Position numbers and translations under genes: made by a program
The notes under the pieces: model-generated
Database searches by the model: none
What the model saw: the letters and a program-made list of their open reading frames with translations, nothing else
Told to the model about the DNA's origin: nothing
NCBI RefSeq assembly: GCF_041146395.1
Contig: NC_090990.1
Coordinates: 49,521,501-49,585,500 of the forward strand
Reading direction: 5' to 3'
From: Eulemur rufifrons
Taxonomy: Eukaryota > Chordata > Mammalia > Primates > Lemuridae
Length of the DNA: 64,000 nt
Shown: piece by piece, positions 12,423 to 25,934 of the stretch
Layout: every line of letters begins with the position of its first letter
Position numbering within the stretch: the stretch's first letter is position 1

Positions 12423-13112
12423 GGAGCGAGTCCCGCGCGTCCGGCCGGGGCTCGGAGGCTGGGCGGGCGGAGGCGGCGCCGCCCTGCGGGATCCGGGCTG
12501 GAAGCCTCTCCGAGCGCAGCCTCCAGCTGAGGTGTGTGTTTATTTGATTGCTTTGGTGGAGAGGCGCCGGGCTCGGGCTCCTCGTGCGCCCCACAGCTGG
12601 GGAGCGCATCCGCAACCCCAGGCGGAGGTGGGCCCCTCCGAGTGCAAGCGGGAGGCGGCGGCCGCTGAGACCCCGGGGGATGTGACAGCAGCCGGGGAGG
12701 GGCCGAGACGCGGACTTCACGTTGCCCACGTGCCGGGACCAGACAGGGGCTCAGCCCCCTAGGCTGCCTAGTGCGTGGGACGGCGGGCGCCGCGCTTCGA
12801 GTCACCCCTTTCTCCCAGCTTCCCTGGCTCGGCAGAGACTGGCTTGGGGATGCCCGGCCGCCCGGCTCCCTTCTTGGAACGCGGCGTGAGGAGCGAGACA
12901 GAGGAAAAGACCGAGGTGGGACTGGCCAGGCCGACCTCTGACCTCCCCGGAGGCTGACCACGCAGGGCGGGGGCACTGGCGCTCTCCAGAATCTCTGCGT
13001 GGGGGCGAGGGGGCGGAGGGGGCGGAGGAGGGCGGGGAGGTGTAGCGTGGCGCCTTACTCCGCCTTTGAGTCGGTCCCAGTGCAGGGCTGAGGGGAGGGG
13101 TTGTCTCAAAAG

Positions 13113-13131
13113 TCTCTCCTTCCCCCTGTAG
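13113..13131 (+). other. Candidate 3' splice site of the AK4 start-codon exon
   Basis: A pyrimidine tract followed by tag (tctctccttccccctgtag) sits 129 bp upstream of the AK4 ATG, with a possible branch point (ggctgag) about 30 bp earlier. If used, the start-codon exon would be 13132-13405 and a non-coding exon would lie further upstream in the island. Known AK4 genes have 5' untranslated exons, which fits, but the upstream donor is not resolved; ctgag|gtgtgt near 12536 is one candidate. Confidence 0.4.
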
Positions 13132-13176
13132 GGGCGGCCGGCGAGTCCCAGCGCGAGCTGAGGGTGCCAGAGGTAG

Positions 13177-13611
<435 letters not shown>

Positions 13612-14030
13612 TGACGCTCGCGGGGAGGAGGGTGGGAGGCGCCTGCGGCTCCTCTTTCCACCCGGCTCCTCCTGCCTTGGGGAAAAGCCCGCAACCACCC
13701 GGCTGACGGAACGAGAACCGTGCAGCGAAAAACCCCGAGCCTCCCTCTCACGCTGCCTCCTTAAGGCAAAGCCGTCCCCCAGCCCCTCGGTCCCCGGCCC
13801 ACTCCCCCGAGTCCCTAGTGAGCCGCGCGCCCCCTCTGGCTCGAGCCCCCGAGGCGGAGCGCCGCCCACCTGTGGGAGTCCGGCCGGGCTGCGCGCCGGG
13901 GAACCTGTGGCGCGGTGGGGCTCGCAGCCGCGCGCCCTCCAGCCCCTCCGCGCAGCCTCGGGCCTCTGGGCAGAGTGAGCCCGGGGTGGCTTTGAGAGGC
14001 CTGTCTGTTCGCTGTCGCCTTCTAAGGTAA

Positions 14031-15094
14031 ACTCTCCCCACCAACTCCCCCTCCTCCCCAAGCCGGGGCCTGGCGTTTAGGAGATTAATAGGAGACTCGT
14101 TCTGATAAATTACATTTGAATCCAGCCTTCCTGGAAATGGCTTCTTTAGCTGCCTCCCTTGGCTAGAAAAGCCTCCCTTTCCTGGCCTGGTGAACTTGGG
14201 AATATAGATCGTCTGACAGTGTTCAATTCGTCCGTTTCCCCCGCTCCTCCCGCTCCGCCTTCGCACCGGTCAGACGAATTGGCGTTAAAAGGCGAGAGGT
14301 AGCGGGGATTCTGCTGCGAGGCGCGTAACCCTTCTGGGATGCAGGTGCTCCTAATTAGCAATTCCTTTGCGAGAACTTGTATTGCAGACGGGTCTTCGCT
14401 TTGTCCAGGGTGGTTATTGCCCATCATGGGGTAATTATCCAAGGATCTACATTTCTGAAGCACAGGTTAGTTTGAAGAGGTGAGTGGAGAACTGTACTTT
14501 AAAACAAAAGGAAAGCTTGAGAGCAAGGAGTTAAAGTATCTCCAAGGCAGAGTTTAATTCATTACCTCTTAAGCGGGTTGTAAAAGCAAGCATTTACAAA
14601 CACTTCCCCCCACCCCATGTCTCGGAAGGGAGAGTTCTGTGTACCGGATTGCACTTGAATTTTCACTTGTGGGTATTGTTACTTCAAGTGGGTCTATTTT
14701 GATTTGAATACTACATTCAAATGCATTTTATTCTTGGAATGCTGTGTTTGGAATGCAGTTTGGGGGGGGGGGGGCAGCCCAAGAGGGAAGGCTGGCTCTC
14801 AACCTAAGGGTTTTGTGTTTAGGTTGGGCGGCTTCGTGGTAGGGAGATGGAGAGACACTGAGGGAGGATGTGGCTAGGGTGGGTTGGAGCCCATCCCATA
14901 ATTCCCTATACCTGACTTGGTGATCTGTTTCCTTGTAGCATGAAGGGCTTCATACTGTCCATTCTCGGACTGGACTAGTGGTCTTTTCCATTTTTAAAGA
15001 GGATGTGATGGGAAATAGCTTATTTCTGCACTTTCTTAGGAGTTCTGGAAACTTTCCACTTGCCATTTTCCCTTGTTCTCATTTTTTTCCTTTG
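14031..15094. other. AK4: Intron start, non-repetitive
   Basis: No recognised repeat except a run of 13 G at 14761-14773. First-intron DNA next to a CpG island often holds enhancers, but no specific site is called. Confidence 0.35.
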
Positions 15095-15297
15095 GTTGGG
15101 TGTGATGGCTCACACCTGTAATCCCAGCACTTTGGGAGACTGAGACGGGAGGATCACTCCAGGCCAGGAGTTTGAGACCAGGCTGAGCAACATAGTGAGA
15201 CCTGGTCTCTACAAAAAATAGAAAAGTTAGCCGGGCGTTCCTGTAGTTACAGCCACTCTGGAGGCTGAGGCAGAGTGAAACTCTGTCTCAAAAAAAC
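15095..15297 (+). mobile_element. Alu SINE with right-arm deletion
   Basis: The left arm is complete (ggttgggtgtgatggctcac). The right arm jumps from 'gaggctgaggcagagtg' straight to aaactctgtctc, so about 90 bp of the normal right arm is missing. A (CCAA)-rich tail follows. Confidence 0.88.
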
Positions 15298-16019
15298 TAA
15301 ACCAACCAACCAAACAAAAAACTTTGTTCTGAATTTTGGTTTCTGCTCTCTTTCAAATGCCTTCATTTATTTCCTCCCTAGTGTTTCACCCTGGAGTAAG
15401 AAGTGACAGAAGTATTTATATTTTCTTTTTCTGTTCTGATTCAAGTAGTTTTTGCATGAACCAATTTTAAAACCGTTCATGGGGAAAGAAGAAGAAAAAT
15501 AAAGGGCATCAATTTTTTTTTTTAAAGTGATGTGCTTCTAGTGGACTTAGGGGTTCGTATCGGGTTGTTTTTCTCTCTCAGAAAGTCTAAGAATCTTACA
15601 GGCTCACTGCCTGGTAAATAAAACATTCCACAGTATTCATTTTTCTGTTACCTGCTGTTTGCTTTTAGCTAATTTCCTGCTAGAGGAGCACAACCACCCT
15701 CTCTGTAGGTACCCTTTTATAGTTGAAAGTTTGAAGGAGATGATGCAGCATAACAAAGCCCAGGAAATAGAACCGTGTAGGAATTTGAATTGGAAAGTGC
15801 TTCAGGCCATCTGCTCCAGCCTGGATTTGGGCATACTCTTTATCTACATGGCCTTCCTTTTCCTGCAGCCACTGCCTGGTGAAAAGCTACTCCTCAGGAA
15901 AGGGCCACTCTGATGTCATTGCTTCTGAGAAGTCTTCTCTCACCTGCTCTGGCAGAATTCATCTCTCTCCTCTGCGCATATCTTGTTGATTATGTTGCTA
16001 CTGTCACATACAATTATAA

Positions 16020-16275
16020 TGCAGGGTAAGATGCAGGTATAATGCCTGTCTAATTCATACAGTAGGTATCTGCTGAGTACCTGCCATGTGTCAGTGTTCT
16101 AGATACTGGGAGCAGTAGCATTGTTTAAGATTATCGTGTGCCCCTTGTTGTCCTTCTACCTATATTATGTTCTGATTCCCACTCTCAAGCTTAAGGGACA
16201 GGGATCTGGCAAAGTATCTAACGCATAAAAGGAGTTCATCAAGTTTCTGTTGAAGTGCATGGGTCACAAATTTGG
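16020..16275 (+). mobile_element. L2-like fragment
   Basis: 'agtaggtatctgctgagtac', 'gccatgtgtcagtgttctag', 'aagcttaagggacagggatc' and 'agtatctaacgcataaaagg' suggest overlapping L2-type ends. Confidence 0.45.
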
Positions 16276-17157
16276 TCTACATTTTCCCACAGAAATCAAA
16301 CAGCCTACGGGCATAGAGTCCTTATTTTTTAGTCAGCTTTATGGTAAAAGTTTGTACTTAGTATAGATCTGAGATTAGCTTCATGATAGCTGTCACCCAG
16401 TTGGCCCTTCCTAGACTGCCTGGAGCAGTAGGGCTGAGGCTTATCAATTACCTTATTTGAAGACACACCCGCAGATCTTTCACTGAGATTTTCTTTAGCA
16501 CACTGCATGAGTAAATAGAACAGAGAGTTATGTTAGATTACCAGGATCTGGGTCCCATACTCTGTCATAAGGAATATTAGCTTTTTTCCTTGTGTATGTG
16601 CATGCACATGCATGTATGAGTACATACACACACAGGGCTGGCACTCAATGGAGTGAGAGTGAGTCCTGTTAAAAATACTGATACTTAGCAGTAGATTGTT
16701 TTGTTGGGTCATATCTGAAGGATATGAAAATCCTGTTTTAAGGATTGGACAAATAGTGATAGTTTTTAAAAAGCACATTATTTTATACTGGATCTATCAT
16801 CTTCAATTGCAGGAAAATTGGCAAATCTCCATCTGGAAGCCTCTTGGACTTGATTGAGAGAAAATATGTTCAAGAACAAACCTGTTTCTGCTCTTAATAT
16901 TAAGTACAGTTCTTGCTGGAGTTTGCAGATGGGACTAGCATTTCAAAGTAGTTTATGGGCTGAGCCTCTTCTCTCTGAAAAGATGGCCTAGTTCAGAGGG
17001 CTAGGGTTTTGTTTTTGTTGTTGTTGTTGCAGATTAAGTATAAATGTGTATCTTTTCTTATGTAAGGGAGGAATAGAGAAATTGTATCAGAGAGACTTAA
17101 GAGTCAGGGCTCAACAATGTATCCAAAACAACTTTCAGGAGTTAACTTTTTCTTTTT

Positions 17158-17244
17158 CTTTCCTTTTTTTTTTTTTTTTTTTTTTGAGACAGCACTTCTC
17201 TCTGCCTTGGCTAGAGCACCGTTGCATGATTAATAGCTCACTGT
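17158..17244 (-). mobile_element. 5'-truncated Alu SINE
   Basis: Only the A tail (about 19 T on the plus strand) and the last 60 bp of an Alu are present. A gagttaacttttt / gagttaaccttttt duplication flanks it, so it inserted already truncated. Confidence 0.8.
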
Positions 17245-17569
17245 AAGAGTTAACCTTTTTCATACATCATACAGGGTCTTGGGCTTATTACAGGATTTCT
17301 AGAGTATACTGTATTCCATTTTTTCCCTTAGCTTGGTGAGATTCAGGATGTAGCACAGGTCAAGCAAGGGTCTGACTGGTTTTGAGGCCTCTCTCCAGTC
17401 CAAAGGTCCACTCCACATCCGCTTGCTTGTGTTTGTTTGTTTCTTTGAGGGTTTTTACACATATTTGAAGAGTGCTATTTGTGCCCTGAATAAGGCATCC
17501 CATGACAGTAAGTCTGTCTTAGCCACACGCATATGTGAATCTTTGCACATTCTTCGAGTGTGATCATTT

Positions 17570-17850
17570 TTTAAAAGTAGCTTTTTCTAATCAAAGTCAT
17601 GCTTTGTAGAAAATTTAGAAAATGTGAAATGGTAGAAGAAACTGCAGAAGCAAGTAAAAATTACCCTTAATACCACCCTGACACTTTAAAATGCTAACAG
17701 AAGTTATTTTTTTCCTTTCTGTGTATTTGCCACTATCCCCAACAAACTTGGTGTTATAGTATTTGATAACTTTTCTTCTTTCCACTAAGATATGTATTGT
17801 GAGAGTTTCCCTGTGTTCTTAAAGTTTCTTCAAAAATATTTTAAATATCC
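17570..17850. repeat. Ancient repeat, paralogous to 19300-19640
   Basis: Contains 'tagaaaatttagaaaatgtg', 'caagtaaaaattaccctta' and 'taccaccctgacactttaaa'. The 19300-19640 stretch has the same order of features in similar spacing (tagaaagctgagaaagatga, acttgtaatccactaactgg), so the two look like copies of one old family. Confidence 0.4.
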
Positions 17851-17857
17851 ATATAAA

Positions 17858-18660
17858 TATTCCATTCATTCAGCAGATATTTTTGAGTATTTACTCAAAT
17901 ATTCCTTTGTCCATAGAGGTGAGAGTCCACAGGGAGGTTAGGGGTTGAGGGGATTCAGGAGACAGAAGGTAAGCATGTGTGAGATAAAAAGGATAGTATG
18001 AGAAGTGCATATTACGAAGGAAATGAAATGGTGATGAGTTAGTGACCTGGGACAAGGTGGCTGTCCTAGGTTGTGTGATTAAGGAAGGCCTCTCTGGGAG
18101 GTGAATGTATCCTCCATTCATATCATAATAAATGAACATGCTATGATCTAAGAGCAGAGTGTTTCAGGCAGAAGAAACAGTAAGTGCAAAGGTTCTAAGG
18201 TGAGAACAAACAGCTTGCTTGAGGAACAGAGAGAAAAGGCAGTATGTTTGGAGCCTAGTGCAGAAGGGATGCAGAAGTAAGTTAGGTCAGAGAGATGAGC
18301 AGGTGCCAGATCAGGTAGAGTCTTGAGGATCCTGGTAAGGATTGGATTTTATTGTAAGGGCACTGGCAAGCCATGGAAGGGTTTTAAGTAGGATAGTGAC
18401 ATGCATGGATTAACCTTCTGAAAGGTGACCTTTTGCATGCTTTGTGGAGGAGTAGCTCCAGATGAGCAAGAGGAAGAGCAACATGGATGAATAGAGTGGA
18501 CTTTGGCTTGGACTGGGTGGTGGTGCAAAGAAGGAGAGAAATGAAGGGCTTTTGAGATATGTGTAAAGGCAGAGCCAACTGGACATAATGAGTTGGTTGT
18601 GACAGGTGATGGAGAGAAAGATGTGTACAACCAGTCCTAGAATTTTGGCCTTGAGTGCCT
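17858..18660 (-). mobile_element. Long L2 fragment
   Basis: An 800-bp run in the order of a reverse L2 3' region: 'ccattcattcagcagatatt', 'aaggaaggcctctctgggag', 'cagaagaaacagtaagtgca', 'gcaagccatggaagggtttt' and 'ttggccttgagtgcctggct'. The open frames here are by chance. Confidence 0.65.
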
Positions 18661-18849
18661 GGCTGGGTAAATGTGCCATAGAGTTGAACTAGAGTGTGTC
18701 TCACCAATCTTATGGGGAACATTTGGTTTATTTGCATTATTTGCTGCTTAGAAAGCTCTTATGAACGTCACTGTATGCATAACATTGGACAAATATACTT
18801 TCCTTAGATAGGTTTCTAGGAATAAAACTATTGAATCAAAATAGTTTTT

Positions 18850-19165
18850 AGGCTGGGTGCAGTGGCTCACGCCTGTAATCCTGGCACTCTGGGAGGCCAA
18901 GGTGGGAGGATTGCTTAAGCTCAGGAGTTAAAGACCAGCTTGAGCAAGAGCGGAAACCCTGTCTCTACCAAAAATAGAAAAAATTAGCTGGGTGTGATGG
19001 CCCACGCCTGTAGTCCCAGCTACAGTCCTCGCACTCTAGGAGGCTGAGGTAGGAGCAATACTTGAACCTACTAGGAATTTAAGGTTGCAGTGAGCTTTGA
19101 TGATGCCACTGCACTCTACCCATGGTGACAGAGGGAGACCCTGTCTAAAAAAAAAAAAACAAAAA
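18850..19165 (+). mobile_element. Alu SINE
   Basis: A dimeric Alu, ggctgggtgcagtggctcac to an A-rich tail (aaaaaaaaaaaaacaaaaac). The right arm contains a partial duplication (agctacagtcctcgcactc). Confidence 0.9.
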
Positions 19166-19299
19166 CCACAGAGGAAGAAGAGAGTTTTAAACTTAACTTA
19201 CAGACACCCAGTTAAGTTCTTGGTAGCTTTCAGGTGCTACTTTATTCTGTACTTTTTGGCTCAATAAATATTTTATGTAAATATAGATATACATTCATA

Positions 19300-19640
19300 C
19301 ATATGTGAATTCTTTCTTTGTTTTTCTGATTATAGAAATAATATGTGTAGGTTATCAAAAGTGTAGAAAGCTGAGAAAGATGAAGACAATCACTTGTAAT
19401 CCACTAACTGGAAGGAAAAAAATCACTGCTACTACTTTTATATACAGCATATCCTTCCAGATTGTTTTTCAGAAATACACACAGAGTCTTTGAATTATAT
19501 TATTACTATATTGTATTATAGTATTATAGCATTACTATTTTTAAAATTGCTTGATTTACTTAACAATGTGTCATTTAACATTTTCCAATGCCATTAAATG
19601 CTGTTCTTTAATGTGAATTTAATGCCCATGTACTATTTCT
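19300..19640. repeat. Ancient repeat, paralogous to 17570-17850
   Basis: See the layout 'agaaataatatgtgtaggtt', 'cacttgtaatccactaact', 'catatccttccagattgttt' and 'caatgtgtcatttaacattt'. An AT-rich run (tattactatattgtattata) lies at 19500-19530. Family not identified. Confidence 0.4.
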
Positions 19641-20519
19641 CTTTTCCAATATAATTTATTCCTTTTTTTATTTTTTGAAGGTAAAATATGCAGACATTTT
19701 CAAATAGTACACCAAGAATAGAGTAGAAAGTTTCCCTCCCTTCCCTGACCCCTGGCTCCCCAGTTCATCTCTGCAGAGGTGCTTGCTTTTAACATTTTTT
19801 GGGTGTTCATCCAAAGAATTTATATGTACATCTACAGCATACGGTAATGCCTCTTAAAGAACAAATTTATTCTTTTGCACTTCTTTTTCTTACCTTGGCA
19901 TTATAGCTTAGACATTGGTTTCTATCAGCACGTATCAATCTACCTCCTTCTTTTACAAATTTGGCCACATTCTCTTTTCTTGTACACATGTACCACAGTT
20001 TCTTTAGCTAGCCTTTCTCTAATATTTTGGTCTCAGGACCTTTTAACACATTTAAAAAATATTGAGAACCCCAAAGAGCCTTTGTTTATATGAATTTTAG
20101 ATTTTAATAGAAATTAAAACTGAGAAATTTAAAAATATTAATAAAAATAACTAATAAATCCATCCATTTTATGTTACCATATTTCTATGAAAAACAGCAA
20201 TTTTCTAAAACAAAATCTAATGAGAAAAGTAGTATTGTTTTGCATATTTGCAAATCTCTGGCTTAATAGAAGAAAGCATCATTCTCATATCTGGTTCTTC
20301 AGTCTTTGGTGCTATGTTGTTTCGGTTAAAGTATTTAGAGAATACAGATACGTAGTAGTGAAAGGTGGAATTCATGGACCCCTAAAAAGGTCTCATGGAC
20401 CCTCAGGGGCCCTCTGACCATACTTCGAAAACCTACAATTTAAGCAGCACCCTGTTGATGGGAATTTAGGTTATTTACAGTCCTTTGGTGTACAAAACAT
20501 GCTGCACTGAATGTCCTGG

Positions 20520-20790
20520 TAAATACGTCTTTCAACAAATGTTTGAGTGCCAGGCAGTGTTGGCTTGTGGGATGCAAAGAGGTGAAACAAGGTCTGTTCC
20601 CTGAAGGAGCTGCTAAGTTTTTTTTGTGAGAAGAGGCAGGCAAACAAGTAGAAAATAAAGTAATTGAGGCTGGAAGATGTGCATGCACAGGGAGGAGGCA
20701 GATTACCCAGCATTTAGAAGGTGGGATTTGGGAAGGCTTTTTTAGAGGAGGTGATTCCTGAGCTGAGTTTAGACAAGTGAGTGCAGCTAC
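20520..20790 (-). mobile_element. L2 fragment
   Basis: 'caacaaatgtttgagtgcca', 'tgttccctgaaggagctgct' and 'ttagaggaggtgattcctga' follow the same L2 order as the 17858 copy. Confidence 0.6.
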
Positions 20791-21180
20791 CAGGGGAAGA
20801 GATGAGGTGGTCATTGTCACGGCATACCTGGAATGCCTCTTCTAAAGTTTGTTTGTGGTCCACAAGAGGTCCTTGCTTTTTTATGGCTTGTTCATACCTT
20901 ATATATCATCATTTTAATCTGCTTTCATCTCTAATTATACTGTCACAGGAAAGAGTTATCATGCCTGCTCCATGTCACCTGTTTTGGCTCCCATTACTTG
21001 TGCTTTCCTTTATGATACACATAAATATAGTGGCATCATAGTTTATGAAGCTTTTAAACTTCTGCTTCAAACTTCCTGAACTCAAGTGATAGCAAGCAAT
21101 CATTAAACTACTAAATTGGGTTTCAAACTATTAGGTATAAATTCAACCATTATGAACAACATATCGAATTACCTGTACCC

Positions 21181-21487
21181 TTTATTTATTTTTATCTTAT
21201 TTTATTGAGACAGAGTCTCACTCTGTCACCCTGGGTAGAGTGCAGTGACATCCTCTTAATTCACTGCAGCCTCCAACTCCTGGGCTCAAGTGACCCTCTT
21301 GCCTCAGCTTCCCTAGTAGCTGGGACTACAGGCACGCACCACAGCACCCTGCTAATTTTTCTATTTCTAGTATAGTCAGGGATCTTGCTGTTGCTTAGGC
21401 GGGTCTTGAACTCCTGAGCTCAATCAGTCCTCCTGCCTCAGCCTCCCAGAGTGCTAGGATTACAGGTGTGAGCCACTGCACCCGGCC
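21181..21487 (-). mobile_element. Alu SINE
   Basis: A reverse Alu from a T-rich tail to gccactgcacccggcc. Possible decayed duplication acctgtaccctttatt / acttgtacgctttaaa. Confidence 0.9.
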
Positions 21488-22159
21488 TACTTGTACGCTT
21501 TAAAATCTACCAAGTAAATTGCTAAATGGTATCATATTATGTTAGTCTGCTGTATTGGTCTATGTTGTGAAAAGATTTAAGGACTTAGAAATTTGGTTTT
21601 CCTTGTAAGGTTTTAAGCAATGTACTTTGACAATAGACAATAGATCAGATATGTCAACTGTGTATTTCCCTTTAGCAAACTTTAATAAAATTTGTTTTTA
21701 AGCATGAGTGGGTAGTAGAGGCTTTTGGGTTACTCTGTATATTTTCCCCTCTTCACATGATGTTTAGTTCTCAGGTTGGCCTTTAAGACATGGTACAAAA
21801 GGTCTCATTTGTATAGCTTCATGAAGTTCAGTTTAGACGGCGGATGTTATATTTTAACAGTTTCACCTCCAAGTTCTAAGAATTCTTGTTCTAGTTAAAC
21901 AACAGGTCTAGCAGCAAGCATCCCTTACTTGGCCAGATAATTTTGAAATAATGCAAAGTCATTCCAGCTCATCAAATTTCTAAGAAGCTAAAAATCAACT
22001 ATTTTATGATCTTCCATCAGCACCTTCTTTCTGGGCAGCAGACCCAGACCCTGACCCTTTGTAACTCTTGTGACTTGGGCCCAACCAACATTTGCAGTGG
22101 GTGAAGAAGCATCTGTCAGGTCCTGGACTGGCTAATGTATGCATATTTTTTCTGATCTG

Positions 22160-22320
22160 CACACAGATCTACAGAGCAATTGTTATCATTTACAAATAAA
22201 TAGCCTCAGAAAGGTCGAGTAACCTGCCCTAGGTCAAAAAGCTAGTTAAAGGGAAACTAGCATTCAAACCTGAGTCTCCATTGCTAGGATTAAACTTCCC
22301 ATTATGTCATGCTACCATCC
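22160..22320 (-). mobile_element. MIR SINE fragment
   Basis: 'aaatagcctcagaaaggtcg', 'agtaacctgccctaggtcaa' and 'gcattcaaacctgagtctcc' mark a reverse MIR. Confidence 0.75.
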
Positions 22321-22380
22321 TGGTGCCCGGAAACTAGTGAAATACTCATGTCTTGTGAATGCCATATGGAGTCAGCACGT

Positions 22381-22740
22381 CTTAGTCTGTGTGTGCTGCT
22401 ATAATAAAATACCCGAGACTGGGTAATTTATAAATAACAGAAATTTATTTCTTACAGTTCTGGAAGCTGGGAAGGCCAAGAGCAAGGCTCTGGCAGGTTT
22501 GGTGTCTGGTGAGGACTGGTCTCTGCTTCCAAGATGGAGCCTTGAACTCTGCATCCTTACATGGCAGAAAGGATGGGCCAAGCTCTCCATGAAGCCTCTT
22601 TTGTAAGGGACTTAATGCTATTCACAAAGGAGGAGGCTTCGTAATCTAATCAGCTCTTAAGGACCCCGCCTCCTACTACTGTCACAGTAGTGATTTAGTG
22701 TGAACATATGAATTTTGGGGGACACATTCAGACCAGGGAA
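22381..22740 (-). mobile_element. Solo MaLR LTR (MLT1-like)
   Basis: A single LTR in reverse orientation, from tcttagtctgtgtgtgctgc to ggggacacattcagacc. It has the family landmarks gagactgggtaatttataaa, ttcttacagttctggaagct and ggtgtctggtgaggac. No internal region or partner LTR is adjacent, so it is a recombination product. Confidence 0.8.
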
Positions 22741-22984
22741 TCTCTCCACAAGTACGTTGAGGTTCAGAAGGCTTTTTAAGGGTGGGCTAGAGGTATGTGC
22801 TTTTTGTTGTTCTGTCCCTAAAACATTACCAAAAAAAAAAAAAATCTAAAGGAAGCACTGATTCTCCCCCCCTCCAAAAGGACCACAAGGTCTAAAATAG
22901 AAACCATCTCTGTTGTGAGGAGGTCTAGATTGCTTTTCATCATAATGGCAAAAGTTCTGGAATAATGCCTGAACTCGGTGTTAT

Positions 22985-23830
22985 TTTATTATTCATTTGA
23001 CAAATGTCCCTGCATCAGTATGGGGAGGCATGAAAAAGGAAAACTTGTTCTCTGTCTTTGAGGCCCTTACAGTCTAGGGTTCAAGTTCTAAGGTCCACAT
23101 TATGTGCCCATGAGGGGCGGTGGTGTGCATGTGTGTGGGTGAACATAGAGGTCATAGACAACGTGCACTGTTCAGCTGTGCATTTTGCCTGTAATTCCTT
23201 TCACACTTATGTTAATTTTTCAAAGTCTGTTTCCACTCTTATTGCTTCTACACACCTTTTCCACAGCTGTTGCCGCTACAGGTCATTTTCTTCTCTGAAA
23301 TTCTCTCACACCCATCTGTACCTCTAGTTTGTTATGTATTACCCTCTCCCTGTAAGATATTTTATTTCATAACTTCAGTGATAGTCTCTTGGCATGTGAA
23401 TAGTAAATTTATTAATTTCAGTTCAACAAATGTTTTGATAGCCTATTGTGGGAGGAGGGGAGATGTACTATAAACAAGGGAAAAATAAAACACCTTGTGT
23501 ACCTTAGGCCTTGTACCTGATATCTCCTGTAAGTGCTGTGAAGAACATAAGGTAGCACAGTGATGGAGAATGACTGGGAAGACTTCTTGAGCTTGTAACG
23601 TTGGAGGCCTCTCTGAGGAGGTGACATTTAAGCTGAGCTCTGAATGAGAGTAGGAACTAGGGATGTGAAGATTTGAGGGCAGAGGGAACAGCGTGTGGAA
23701 AGACCCTAGTGTAGGAGTGAACTTTCAATAAGTGGAGAAGAGAGGAGGCCTGTGTCTCTGGAGCACTGTAAGTGAGGAGGAGATGGTAGAAGAGGAAGCT
23801 GGAAAGATGGGACCTTGAGGCATGTCACTG
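22985..23830 (-). mobile_element. L2 fragments, two pieces
   Basis: 22985-23090 ('tattcatttgacaaatgtcc', 'tgaggcccttacagtctagg') and 23405-23830 ('cagttcaacaaatgttttga', 'ggcctctctgaggaggtgac', 'gagggcagagggaacagcgt'). The DNA between them is not assigned. Confidence 0.55.
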
Positions 23831-24132
23831 GATGGGAATCCATTGGGATTTTGGTTGGTATTTTTGTTTTTTATATAAATAACAGCTTTACTAAGATATA
23901 ATTTACATACAACATCATTTATCCTTTAAAAGTGTACAAATCAGTGGTTTTAGTATATTTTATAGAGCGATAAAACCGTCACTACTGCCTAATTTCAGAA
24001 CATTTTCATTACTCTGTAACGAAACCCTGTATCTGTTAGCAGTCACTTCCCTCCAGCCTCTGGCAATCACTACTCTAGTTCTGTTTATATGGATTTGCCT
24101 ATTCTGGATATTTCATATCAATGTGACTTTAT

Positions 24133-24842
<710 letters not shown>

Positions 24843-25444
24843 AATGTGACTTTATGTCTGGCTTCTTTTACTTAGCATGTTTTCAAGGTTTATCTATGTT
24901 GTAGTATGTATCAGTACATCTTTCCTTTATATTGCCAGATAATCTATTGTGTGGGTGTAGCACATTTTGTTTATTAGCTGATGGACATTTGTATATAAGT
25001 TCGTGTGTGGATGTGTGTTTTCATCTCTGTTGAGTATATACCTAGGACTAGAATTACTGAGTCATTTGGTAACTATGTTTAATATATTGTGGGAATTGCT
25101 AAATGGTTTTCCAAAGCAGCTGCACCATTTTACATTCCCACCAGCCATGACTTAAGCAATGACTTCTCTTTCATTTTCAATACTTGTTACTGTCTGTCTG
25201 TCTTTGATTTTAGCTACCCTAATGAGGGTAAAGTGGTATCTCATTGTGGTTTGGATTTGTATTTCCCTAGGGACTAATGATGTTGAACTTCCTTTCATAT
25301 GCTTACTGATGTTTTGCATATCTTCCTTGGAAAATGTCTATTCAAATCCTTTTCCCATTTTAAAATTGGCTCCTTTATCTTCTTATCATTGAATTCTTTA
25401 CATATTCTGGATACGAGTCCCTTACGAGATGTTTGATTTGCAAA

Positions 25445-25706
25445 AAATTTTTTTTTCAGGAGATGGGTCTTGTAGCCCAGGCTGGAGTGCAGTGGCACCA
25501 TCATAACTCGCTGCAACTGTGAACTCCTGGGCTCTCAAGTGATCCTCTCACCTTGGCCTCCCCAGTAGCTAGGACTACAGACATGTGCCACCATGCCCAG
25601 TTAATTTTTTAAATTTTTTTTGTAGGGATGGCATCTCACTGTGTTGCCCAGACTGGTCTTGAACTCCTGTCCTCATGCCTCTGGCATGGACCAGTGCTCC
25701 CAGCCC
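25445..25706 (-). mobile_element. Alu SINE nested in an old L1
   Basis: A reverse Alu ending ccagtgctcccagcc. An 11-bp duplication, tgatttgcaaa, at 25434-25444 and 25707-25717, together with L1 sequence running up to both sides, shows insertion into the L1. Confidence 0.88.
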
Positions 25707-25934
25707 TGATTTGCAAATATTTTCTCCCATTCTGTATGTTGTCTTTTCACTTTCTTGATGGTGTCCGTAGGAGCACAAAAGTTTTTGATTTAATGAAGTC
25801 CAGTTGATTTTTTTTTTTAATTGCTTATGCTTTTGGTGTCATAGCTGAGAAACCATTGCCTAATCCATAGTGAATCTATTGTTTTTAAACACAGACTGAC
25901 ATCAGATCTGATTCACATTTTTAATATATCTGTG

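Noticed and set aside
12029..12976. A 315-codon open frame on the minus strand across the CpG island
   Set aside because: Composition is dominated by Pro, Arg, Gly and Ser with no domain. Its end reads through an L2 tail, and several other long frames occur on both strands of the same GC-rich block. It is a composition effect.
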